Origin: Avisuccinivibrio_A sp964651505
GTDB taxonomy: Bacteria; Pseudomonadota; Gammaproteobacteria; Enterobacterales; Succinivibrionaceae
NCBI GenBank assembly: GCA_964651505.1
Contig: CAZYXT010000065.1
Span: forward strand, 1-14,310
DNA length: 14,310 nucleotides
Reading direction: 5' to 3'
A program made the position numbers and the translations under genes. How positions within the stretch are numbered: position 1 is the stretch's first letter; every line of letters starts with the position of its first letter. Below, piece after piece: positions 1 to 7,400 of this stretch. The notes under the pieces were generated by a model, which worked only from the letters and a program-made list of their open reading frames with translations, was not told where the DNA came from and ran no database searches.

Positions 1-193
1 ACAGCTCTTCAAACGTCGAAAGCAACAAGGTCTTGCCAAAGCGGCGGGGCCGCGACAAGAAGAAAGGTCCGCGCAGTTGAGCCAGCTCTGCCACCAGATC
101 GGTCTTGTCCACATAGACCATGTCGTTATCAATCACATCGGCAAAATCATTTGCTCCTGCAGGCAGGTATTTTTCTAAATTTGTCTGCGTCAT
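1..193 (-). CDS. AAA-ATPase_like / PD-(D/E)XK family protein, N-terminal fragment
   Basis: Only the first 64 codons are in the window; the rest lies beyond base 1. The translation contains YLPAGANDFADVI, then MVYVDKTDLVAEL, then FFLSRPRRFGKTLLLSTFEEL. This is the usual opening of the AAA-ATPase_like family (Pfam AAA-ATPase_like, normally followed by a C-terminal PD-(D/E)XK nuclease domain). RPRRFGKT is the Walker A-like loop. The start at 193 has AGAGGG four bases upstream (198-203). An in-frame ATG at 220 would add nine residues (MPNFPKEGS) and has a stronger AAGGAGG (234-240), but 13 bases away. These genes are often multicopy in anaerobic gut bacteria, and their function is not established. 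Family recognition is firm; the exact start is uncertain. Confidence 0.85.
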   Translation of the reverse strand, partial: MTQTNLEKYLPAGANDFADVIDNDMVYVDKTDLVAELAQLRGPFFLSRPRRFGKTLLLSTFEEL

Positions 194-249
194 CGAACCC
201 TCTTTTGGAAAGTTTGGCATAAAAAGAGTCTTGCCTCCTTTGATTGCAA

Positions 250-286
250 GGTTAAGATCTGCCTTTGCATGCGCCAAGGCTTAACC
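250..286. repeat. inverted repeat / hairpin
   Basis: GGTTAAG (250-256) pairs with CTTAACC (280-286). An inner CCTT (262-265) can pair with AAGG (276-279). It lies 57-93 bases upstream of the ATPase start, in its likely leader or promoter. There is no U-tract, so it is not a canonical terminator; it could be a leader structure or an operator. Confidence 0.45.
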
Positions 287-428
287 TCAAGTTTTAATCA
301 TCATACCACAACCGCCCCGCATTAATTGAAAGCTCTCCTCGCCCCCTCTGCGAAGATCATCAGGTTAAGCTCCCTTGCTCTATCCCGGTTGCTGCGGCAA
401 GGAGGCCTGCTTTACCCGTTTAAACTCA

Positions 429-447
429 AGGGCTTGATTTAAGCCCT
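429..447. repeat. perfect short inverted repeat
   Basis: AGGGCTT (429-435) and AAGCCCT (441-447) form a perfect 7-bp stem with a 5-base loop. Neither side has a T-run, so it does not look like a terminator. Its role is unknown. Confidence 0.45.
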
Positions 448-590
448 GCTCCTACCGATTTATAAAGAGATGCAGTTCTGAAAATAAGGGTTGTTTGCAA
501 TCCCCATGCGATGTTTTGCGCAGCCCGGGGTTGGCAGCTCCGATCTTTTGGCTGTTTCAGACTAAACATTGAAGTGATCTTGAGGACAGA

Positions 591-1601
591 ATGATGATGA
601 ACCCCTCTTCTTGCATGCTAAGCGAGCTTATGGACAAGATCTTGCGCGAGCAAAGTCTTGAGATGGCTTTAGATGAGGTCTTGCTTAGCGATGCCGATCA
701 TGACGATGATGTCCTGACCGATTTTTTTCGCCCGAGCACAACCCATTTCATCTGGCCTGATAAAAATGCCCCCGGAGACATCAGCGCGGCCCAAGAGTGC
801 ATTGAACAAAGAGCAGGACGCGGAGAATTAAGCCGCAGAGCCTGTTTTGGCACGCAGGAGCCCAAAGTTGAGATCTACGAGCCACGCAAGATCCACAAAG
901 ACAAGCGCACCTTAATCATGATTGTGCCCGGCGGAGCCTACGAGTACACCTCCTATGATAATGAAGGCTCGGCCGCGGCCAGTTTGTTAAGCATCTTGGG
1001 ATTCACCTGCGCTGTTTTGCACTACCGACTCCCCTGCGACGGCCATACTGAAGGCCCCGATGCGCCTTTGTGCGACTGCATCAGAGCCATGAGGGTGTTA
1101 AAGCATCTTTATGGCAAAAGGATCCAAAAATTCGGGGTGATGGGCTTTTCGGCAGGCGGTCATGCGGCAGCCTCCCTATCCTTTAAGTTTGACGAGAAGG
1201 TTTATGAGCCCCAAGATCTCCAAGATGACATCAGCGCCAAACCTGATTTTTGCGCCCTGCTCTATCCTGTGATCTCCATGGAAGACGGCATCACCCACCT
1301 TGACACCAGGCGCAATCTGCTCGGCGTAAACCCGGCTGCGGATCAGATCTTAAAGCACTCGCTTGACAAACAGGTGCGCAAGGACGCCCCGCCGACCTTC
1401 ATCGTGCATGCTCAAGATGATGAGGCGGTGCCTGTCCAAAACAGCATCCTGCTTTACCGCTCATTGCGCCTATGCAATGTAAAAACGCATTTGCAGCTTT
1501 TTGAAGAAGGCGGTCACGGCTTTGGAGTGCGCGCAGGAACAGGAAGATTGGTTGGGATCTGGCCTTTGTTGTTTGAGGCCTTTATCAGCGATTTGAGCTG
1601 A
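591..1601 (+). CDS. alpha/beta hydrolase, acetyl-xylan-esterase/BD-FAE-like
   Basis: A 336-residue serine hydrolase of the esterase/lipase type that resembles carbohydrate acetylesterases (xylan esterase-like, Axe/BD-FAE group). The oxyanion-hole loop is PGGAY (from Pro113), the nucleophile elbow is GFSAGGH with Ser187, the acid is probably Asp277 in DDEAVPV, and the base is His309 in GGHGFG. The segment WPDKNAPGD around residue 55 matches the WPxGAPG-type lead-in of this group. The first ~50 residues are an extra, acidic N-terminus (DADHDDD). No signal peptide is visible, so it probably acts in the cytoplasm on imported acetylated sugars or other small esters; the substrate is inferred. ATG at 591 and ATG at 594 share one GAGGA site. 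No terminator is evident downstream. Confidence 0.85.
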   Translation: MMMNPSSCMLSELMDKILREQSLEMALDEVLLSDADHDDDVLTDFFRPSTTHFIWPDKNAPGDISAAQECIEQRAGRGELSRRACFGTQEPKVEIYEPRKIHKDKRTLIMIVPGGAYEYTSYDNEGSAAASLLSILGFTCAVLHYRLPCDGHTEGPDAPLCDCIRAMRVLKHLYGKRIQKFGVMGFSAGGHAAASLSFKFDEKVYEPQDLQDDISAKPDFCALLYPVISMEDGITHLDTRRNLLGVNPAADQILKHSLDKQVRKDAPPTFIVHAQDDEAVPVQNSILLYRSLRLCNVKTHLQLFEEGGHGFGVRAGTGRLVGIWPLLFEAFISDLS

Positions 1602-1702
1602 GGCTTCTTAATCAAGAGCAAAGAAGGCGATCCCAAAGCTTGAAGCAGCTCCTCCTGCCTCGGAAAGTTGCCGGCATTTTAAGCTTGAATGCAGGGCAGG
1701 TG

Positions 1703-1708
1703 TATAAT
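1703..1708 (+). promoter_or_regulatory. -10 element for the small exported peptide
   Basis: A perfect TATAAT lies 34 bases upstream of the ATG at 1742. No good -35 sits 16-18 bases upstream (the sequence there is TAAGCT), so an activator may help. The SD AGGAGG at 1728-1733 is optimal. Confidence 0.5.
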
Positions 1709-1741
1709 AGCGAACCGATGTCCATTTAGGAGGAAAACCCC

Positions 1742-1972
1742 ATGTTTAAAACCTTGACTGTCGTTGTTTTGGCCGCAGTTCTTGGCAACTGCGCCCTAGC
1801 TTCAATCTCAAAAGATCTCTATTACAATCGCGGCACCACCATGTCAGACGGCTACTACGATCAAAGAGGAAATCGCCACATGAATGACGGCATGGGCGGT
1901 TATTATCATCATGACGGCTCCCATCAGATGCGCGGCGGCATCAGCGATAACGATTACAATTTGTATCGCTGA
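1742..1972 (+). CDS. small exported peptide with GYY...M repeat, function unknown
   Basis: A 76-residue protein I do not recognise. Residues 1-20 (MFKTLTVVVLAAVLGNCALA) form a clear Sec signal peptide with a probable cut after ALA at 20. Cys17 is preceded by Asn, which argues against a lipobox. The ~56-residue mature part is rich in Gly, Tyr, His, Asp and Met. It contains two 11-residue copies of G-Y-Y-x3-G-x3-M (37-47 and 53-63, period 16) and a looser copy at 27-34. His46, His56, His57 and His61 could bind a metal, but that is a guess. The gene has a strong SD (AGGAGG, 1728-1733), a TATAAT upstream and a possible terminator after it, which together support a real, separately transcribed gene. 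Confidence 0.75.
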   Translation: MFKTLTVVVLAAVLGNCALASISKDLYYNRGTTMSDGYYDQRGNRHMNDGMGGYYHHDGSHQMRGGISDNDYNLYR

Positions 1973-1992
1973 CATCTGATTGAGTCATCAGA

Positions 1993-2024
1993 GGGCCTGC
2001 GGCAATGGCGGGCCTGAACTTTTT
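1993..2024 (+). terminator. possible rho-independent terminator after the small peptide gene
   Basis: GGCCTGC (1994-2000) pairs with GCGGGCC (2008-2014) with one G-U pair and a 7-base loop. A T5 run follows at 2020-2024 after a short spacer. It is weaker than a textbook terminator because five bases separate the stem from the T-run. Confidence 0.45.
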
Positions 2025-2175
2025 GGATCATGCGATCCCTTTGACCCCATCCTTGGATCTTCGATGATCTCTTTTAGGCCCGCATAAAGCCCTGCTTTCC
2101 ATTTTTGCCTTGCCCTCCGCCAAAGAATGCGCTACAAAACAAGAGAGTTTTTTAATTGAGCAGAAGAGGACGGCT

Positions 2176-2991
2176 ATGACAACCATTCACTACTTTGGCC
2201 AGCAAGACCACGCTGTCTTAGGATCACTGCCTTACGGCAACAACGCGGACGCCGGGCACTATGCAGACGCAGGCGACGTTCAAATCTACTATGAAACATA
2301 CGGTCAAGGCAGGCCTTTGGTGATATTGCACGGCGGCGGTTTGGGTTGCACCTATGAGATGGGCCGCTTTATAGACGAGTTTAAATCCGAATACATGATC
2401 ATTGCCCCCTCCACCCGCGGGCACGGCCGCTCGGGCATCGGCACTGCCCCAATCACCTATGAGCGCAAGGCTTTGGATATGCTCGCCGCCATTGACGCAG
2501 TCACCGACTATAACATAACCATCCTCGGATTCTCGGACGGGGCCTATACTGCCTATGAGATCGCAGCCTTGCGCCCTTTGAGGGTCAATAAGATCATTGC
2601 CATAGGCGCAGGAGAAAACAAGCCTGCCCTGCGTCAGATCCCAAGCTTTGACATTGAGACGCTGACCGCGCTTGATCCGAGGTTCATGCAAGAGAAGCTC
2701 GCTTTGTGCCCCGAGCCTGATAAATTGCAATACTACCTTGACGAGTACTATGCCTTTTTTAACCGGCAGCTTATCAGCAAGGAGCTTTTTGCAAAGGTAG
2801 TCTGCCCGGTGCTGCTTATGTGCGGCGAAAATGATCCCAATGCTCCTTTGGATACCGTGATCTCGGCTTACAAGATGCTCCCTAGGGCAAGTTTGGCCGT
2901 GATCCCTCAGGCAGGTCACGCCGCTTTCATTGACAATTTTGAGGCGGTGATCTCCTGCATCAGGCCTTTTTTGGCCAAAGAAGAAATCTGA
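2176..2991 (+). CDS. alpha/beta hydrolase fold protein
   Basis: A 271-residue soluble hydrolase of the general alpha/beta hydrolase_1 type (proline iminopeptidase/enol-lactonase-like fold). The oxyanion motif is HGGG (His52-Gly55), the nucleophile elbow is GFSDG with Ser120, and the triad is completed by Asp220 (GENDPN) and His248 (AGHAAF). Residues 70-90 carry the usual APSTRGHGRSG turn before the cap. An upstream in-frame TTG at 2110 would add 22 residues without a good SD. I chose ATG 2176 because AAGAGGA (2164-2170) sits five bases before it. No signal peptide is visible. The substrate cannot be told from the sequence. It is unrelated in detail to the hydrolase at 591, so this is not a tandem duplication. 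Confidence 0.82.
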   Translation: MTTIHYFGQQDHAVLGSLPYGNNADAGHYADAGDVQIYYETYGQGRPLVILHGGGLGCTYEMGRFIDEFKSEYMIIAPSTRGHGRSGIGTAPITYERKALDMLAAIDAVTDYNITILGFSDGAYTAYEIAALRPLRVNKIIAIGAGENKPALRQIPSFDIETLTALDPRFMQEKLALCPEPDKLQYYLDEYYAFFNRQLISKELFAKVVCPVLLMCGENDPNAPLDTVISAYKMLPRASLAVIPQAGHAAFIDNFEAVISCIRPFLAKEEI

Positions 2992-3125
2992 GGCCCAAAG
3001 CGCTGTCTTTTAACGGCTAAAAACTCGGGAAATTTTGCCGTGCAGGGGCTGATCGCAGTTTTAGGCGGGCTGATTGGTAATTTTAGGCAATTTGCAAAGC
3101 GCAGCAGGATGCAGTCTTTCATGGC

Positions 3126-3158
3126 CTAAAAACGACAAGAGCAGGCTCAAGCCTGCTC
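3126..3158 (-). terminator. terminator of the hsp20 gene
   Basis: GAGCAGGC (3139-3146) and GCCTGCTC (3151-3158) form a perfect 8-bp stem with a TCAA loop, starting 20 bases beyond the hsp20 stop. In the minus direction it is followed by TTGTCGTTTTT. It may also stop plus-strand readthrough from the hydrolase gene, where the stem is followed by CAAATCCTATTTTT. Confidence 0.7.
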
Positions 3159-3177
3159 CAAATCCTATTTTTATTTA

Positions 3178-3660
3178 TTACTTGATGGCGATGGTTTTGC
3201 CGTTGCCTGCATTGCGCTTGGGCAGGACTATCTTCAAGGTGCCGCTTTCAAAGGTGGCCTCGATGTTGTTCTCATCGACGTTCTCCAGGGCAAAGGCCCT
3301 CTCGTAAGAGCCTTGGAAGCGCTCTTTGACCAGATAGCCGTCGCGGGTTTGCTCGCTTTCTGAGTGATGCGCGGCGCTGATGGAGAGCACCCCGTGGTCC
3401 AAGGACAGCTTGATGTCCTCTTTTTTTGTGCCGGGCATATCGGCGATGAGCTCATAGCAATCGTCGGTCTCCTTGATGTCAACCTTAAAATTATCCCCAG
3501 AGGAGAACACCTTATCGGGGGCAAAGAAATCAAAATCTGCCAAGGGCCTTGAAAACAGATCCAAGATGGTGGCAGGACCGCGGCTCTGACGGCGCTGCAA
3601 GCTAGCCCTGTTGCCGTTGGCATTGTTTTGTGCGTACTTATCCATATCGCTGTATGACAT
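3178..3660 (-). CDS. Hsp20/alpha-crystallin small heat-shock protein
   Basis: A 160-residue ATP-independent holdase chaperone that keeps unfolding proteins soluble in the cytoplasm, in the family of IbpA/IbpB. The N-terminal ~50 residues are Asn/Gln/Arg-rich and variable. The alpha-crystallin domain follows (about 53-150), with FKVDIKETDDCYELIADMPG, KEDIKLSLDHGVLSI, YLVKERFQGSYERAF and the conserved GTLKIVLPK strand with its A-x-x-x-n-G-x-L pattern. The C-terminal tail is short (KTIAIK) and supplies an I-x-I anchoring motif. The start is set by AAGGAG at 3669-3674. No sigma32-type promoter is obvious in the short leader, and the gene lies just downstream of a decayed hsp20 copy. A strong terminator follows. 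Confidence 0.95.
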   Translation of the reverse strand: MSYSDMDKYAQNNANGNRASLQRRQSRGPATILDLFSRPLADFDFFAPDKVFSSGDNFKVDIKETDDCYELIADMPGTKKEDIKLSLDHGVLSISAAHHSESEQTRDGYLVKERFQGSYERAFALENVDENNIEATFESGTLKIVLPKRNAGNGKTIAIK

Positions 3661-3731
3661 TTTCTTTTCTCCTTAAGTTATTCGGTGCTGAATGCTGCTT
3701 AATCTGCTTGGTCGAGCCTTCGTTGCGCAAC

Positions 3732-4127
3732 TCAGAGCCAAGGCAAGATGCAATAGGCCGTCTTCAAAGCACTCTCGCTCTTGTTCTCATCGCTCATCAA
3801 AGGCAAACAGCGGGCAGTTAAGCTTAAGCTGCGCTCTTTTGACAGATAAACGCCTTGCTCGTCATGTTCTCTTTATTCTCCTGCCTGGTCGTCTTGATGG
3901 TCAAAACGGCCCTGTCTAAATTCAAGCTTGCATCTTCTCTATTAAAGCCCGGCAGACAGGCCTTGATGCTCACTGATCGCCGTCATCCTTGATGCCCGCA
4001 AAAAGCATTAAGCAGTCTTGGGTTCAAACCGCCTAAAAGCGCTGCCGGGCTTGGCCATAAGATAAAACAGATTGGAAACCTGATTATTTTGATGTCTTCT
4101 CTTATGGAGCCAATCAACAGCTCTCAT
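3732..4127 (-). pseudogene. decayed second hsp20 gene
   Basis: Read on the minus strand, three frames together give an Hsp20-like chain collinear with the intact protein next door. ATG at 4127 opens 39 codons (…NLFYLMAKPGSAFRRFEPKTA) ended by TAA at 4008-4010. In a second frame, FAGIKDDGDQ precedes TGA at 3970-3972. A third frame gives SIKACLPGFNREDASLNL (from 3970), then DRAVLTIK, matching ELIADMPGTKKEDIKLSLDHGVLSI of the intact copy. After another frameshift near 3860, EQGVYLSKERSLSL and SDENKSESALKTAYCILPWL match GYLVKERFQGSYERAF and the DENN…ESGTLKIVLPK strand. The relic ends at TGA 3732-3734. The divergence suggests an old paralogue (IbpA/IbpB-like pair), not a recent duplicate. The N-terminal limit is approximate. 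Confidence 0.8.
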
Positions 4128-4205
4128 GTTTAACGCCTCGGGAAGGATTGCTTTATTTTTGCTTTTTGCTTCCCACACCTACTACGTATGGTCAAATCGA
4201 CAAAA

Positions 4206-4292
4206 TTAAAGAGCATTGATAACTTTTTTCAAAAAAAGATAATTTCTCCCTGAAAAACAATAAGTTAGCCCATAACCAAACCTCAATTGCAT
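4206..4292 (-). CDS. possible 28-residue small ORF with strong SD
   Basis: The ORF runs from ATG at 4292 to TAA at 4206-4208 and reads MQLRFGYGLTYCFSGRNYLF then LKKVINAL. An AAGGAGG site lies four bases upstream, the strongest ribosome-binding site in this gap. It could be a small peptide or a leader ahead of the decayed hsp20 gene, but short AT-rich ORFs arise by chance. No homology is recognised. Confidence 0.2.
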   Translation of the reverse strand: MQLRFGYGLTYCFSGRNYLFLKKVINAL

Positions 4293-4348
4293 AAAGCCTC
4301 CTTCAAATGCCCGGAGCGCTTTAAGCACAGCTTGTCGCAAAACGCCCT

Positions 4349-4372
4349 AAAGCCGTGCCCGAGGGCTTTTTT
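4349..4372 (+). terminator. orphan terminator-like hairpin
   Basis: AAAGCC (4349-4354) pairs with GGCTTT (4364-4369) around a 9-base loop. Six Ts run from 4367 to 4372. An overlapping alternative stem is GCCCT/AGGGC (4344-4348/4362-4366). No plus-strand gene lies immediately upstream, since the nearest ends at 2991. Confidence 0.45.
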
Positions 4373-4496
4373 GTATTTAACTTTTTGACAAGGCGCGCTA
4401 AGATTAGCAATGGCCTTGAAAATGCCAAGATGGCATGCTTGAGGCGCTTTTGGCAGACGCCTACAAAATTTGGTTGATACTAAGGTTTAGACACTT

Positions 4497-7400
4497 ATGC
4501 CCAGCATCCTGCACAGTGCCATGTACTATGTGAAAAGTCCCGATAACATCGGAGACTCGGCCCGCCAGGGAGCCCGCTCCCTCATCAAAGCTTTGGACAA
4601 AAAAGACTATATAGAGTTGCCGGTGCAAAATGTCTGCAAAAAGCTTAACCTCAAGCTTGTGTCTGATGATAATCAAGATTTTGCCCAAAACTATCACGCC
4701 CTGCTGCGCTATCTTGAATTAATAGGATTGCGAGGCCTGCCTTTTCAGTCCGGCCCCGACATTGCCCCCGACACTCCGATGTATATCTTAAAAAAGGTGG
4801 AGAGCAGTGCCGACATGGATATCTATGAGGCACGCAAGCTTAGCGGCAAACAGGCTGCTCTTTTTACCGTCCAAGATCATCAGATCTTAAGACGGGCACA
4901 AAAAAAGGTGAAAAATCATCAGCTTTTGCTGCACATCTACGAGCTGTTGGCCATGGTTACCGAGCAGCCTTTGCATGAGATTGCCCTGAGGCGCCTGTAC
5001 AAGATCAAAGAGTCATTGGATCTGCCCAAATTCATGTTCTCCTTTCATCAGGCCTTTTTGCTCTATGCTGCCAACCATGGGGCCTATCTGCCCGATTTTT
5101 CCAAAAAGGAATTGTGTTTGCAGCCCCTCGATAAATCGGAGCGGGTCACGGTGTTTTTGGTGATTGCCGATTTGTGCGCCTGCGAACGCGTATCTTTGCG
5201 CCCCGAGGCCCTGTGCCGCGGCTATCCTTATTACGCCGAACTGTCCAAAAAATGCCGGGACACCGAGTTTTTGAATCCTGCGCCTTTGCGTTTTGAAAAA
5301 AAGACCAAAACCAAGACCAAAAATCAGCCCAGCGCCTATACCTACAAGGTCATCACCGACAAAGAGCTGCAACAAAGGGTCATGCAGCTGTCAGGCACCT
5401 ACCTGTGGCGATGCCGGGCCTTTGACGATGGGCGCATCGCAACTCTGAGGGCGCGATTGCAAGGGCACATGGTGGAGCTTGCCCGCCTGCCCTTGGACTT
5501 TGAGATCCTCGGCACCGCCTGCAGCTTGGGCTTGTGCCGCAACGATGATGATGAAGAGGGCTTGTGCATCGTGGCAGGCTACGTGCCCATCACGCGCTGC
5601 AACCTGCCCTTCATGGTTTTGAACAAAGACTCTGAGGTTGACGAAAACTCCCCCTTGCAAGAGGGAGTGTTGAAAAGTCCCACCTATCTTAATATTTCAG
5701 AGCAGCTTAGAACGCAGCCTTTGGATCAGCGCAACGATCTGATTGCGCATACCTATTTGAACTATTTGCTCTACCGCCTTTTGTATGAAAATATGTTTGA
5801 GGGCAAGGTGCACCCTGCGCGCAAGCTGTGCTTTAAGATTGCCTCTGCCCTGCACGAAGGCGGGAACCTCTCAGATCCGCTGCTTGGCCTGTGTTTGTCT
5901 TTGTATTACCTTGTTTGCGAGTTTGATCCGACCAAAGAACAAGAACTGCCGGGGTTCTTATTTAAGGCATTGGAAAGCTTTCCGTGCATGTATGCCCTCT
6001 ATGCGCGGGCTGTTTACGACAAGTGCAAAGACACTCCCGTCTTTAACCTGCCGCGCAGCAGCGTCATGCTTATTTTGTGCGATCTGCTCAATGCCCTCAG
6101 ACCCGGTCGGTACCCTTTGCAAAGCAAGGCGGCCATGGAGGCGGTGCTCTTTTTGTTCGTCAAATACTTAAGAGATAAACCCATCGATTTGCCGTGGCTC
6201 CTGATCCCATACAATGGGGCATCGCGCCACATCAAACACGATTACGAGTGCCGTGCCCTCCTTTTGGAGCACTGCCTCGATAATGAGATGAACAGCAAAT
6301 ATATGCAGGCCGTCTTGTCAGAGCACGCCTTTTGCCTGACCGCAGTCGAGTTGCTCAAGTCTTTTGGCACCGAAGAGAAGCTGCTTGCCTACCAAAGAGA
6401 CCCGGCCTTAAAGCTGCTTGATGATTTTGAGATCTGCTTTGCAAACGAGCTGCACTATATCATCCTCACCGAGGCCAAGGGCCTGAATGTCTACGAGCTT
6501 TTCTTTGGCAACCCTGACAAGAAACTTAAGGAAGCTGCCGACAAATTCTTTGTTCCGGGGCGCCAATTCAACTGTCTGCAGCGCGGTCCCCATGACTTTT
6601 TGCACGCCGACAAGTTTTCTAATCCAAGACTGATTTTAAGCACTTTGTGCCGCTATCGGGGGTTTACCGTCCTGCCCTTGGGGCAGATCCCCGAAAAAAG
6701 CGATGGCGATCAAAACGATCTGTTTTTGCTGCCCACCAATGACCTCAGAGACTCGCGGGCCCAACTGCACTTAAAGGCCTTGCAGCTTGTGATCTTTGCC
6801 CTCTCCTTGTGCTGCGATAATGCCAACACGGTGCGCAAAATCGGCAGGCTCTACCTTAGCGTGATGCTGCCGGGCTTTGATGCTTCCACCATAGCCGCGA
6901 CGGTTAACTTCTGCTCTTTTGTCATCAACAAACACGCCCCGATCCTTGGAAGCCCTGAAAACCGGCAGGCACGTCTTTTGATCGACTGGTATGACAAAGA
7001 GGTGCGAGACGGCACTTTTGAAGAATGTCTTGAATATCTGTACTTTTTCATATTGGATGTGATGCATCTGCCCTCCATGCTACTCAATATCAGGCTGATG
7101 GCTCTGTTAAATGATCTGTACATCGAGTTTAAAAAACTCGAGCCTGCTTTGGCGCAGGGCTCGGGGTTGCAGGCCTGCCGCCGCATGTGCATATATGACG
7201 CCATGAGACTGGTCAGCCGCGCTTATGCCACCGACAACCCTGCCGTCGACACCAAGGAACTTGCCCAAACCCTCGATGAGGCGACAAGCTGGCCTGTGCC
7301 GTCTAGGATGCCGCCCAAGTTTGAAAAATACAGGCAAAAATACATCACGCAAAGAGAGGGCTGGACACAAACCGACGAGCAGTTAAAAAAGCGCAGCGAA

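Larger units (their letters stand above)
194..590. other. intergenic region between divergent genes
   Basis: This 397-base gap between the minus-strand ATPase and the plus-strand hydrolase holds no ORF with coding character. It contains two hairpins, at 250-286 and 429-447, listed separately. I found no convincing sigma70 -35/-10 pair for the hydrolase at 591. Its ribosome-binding site is GAGGA just upstream of the ATG run at 591-596. Confidence 0.6.
4128..4496. other. AT-rich intergenic region
   Basis: This 369-base stretch separates the hsp20 relic from the large plus-strand gene. It contains one doubtful 28-codon ORF (4206-4292, minus), an orphan terminator-like hairpin (4349-4372, plus) and small inverted repeats at 4422-4436 (ATGCC/GGCAT) and 4442-4462 (AGGCG/CGCCT). 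A perfect -35 hexamer TTGACA lies at 4385-4390, but no acceptable -10 follows at 16-18 bases, so I do not call a promoter for the large gene. Confidence 0.55.

Noticed and set aside
2224..2919. 231-codon minus-strand ORF inside the second alpha/beta hydrolase
   Set aside because: It is a shadow of a gene with an intact catalytic triad. It has no recognisable domain and no supporting SD context.
3661..3735. sigma32 promoter or RNA thermometer for the intact hsp20
   Set aside because: There is no CTTGAAA/CCCCAT pair, and no U-run or complementary segment that would mask the AAGGAG site in the short leader.
3630..3919. Overlapping plus-strand ORFs of 63 and 75 codons
   Set aside because: They lie antisense to the hsp20 start and the hsp20 relic, have no SD or family features, and are better explained by the minus-strand pseudogene.
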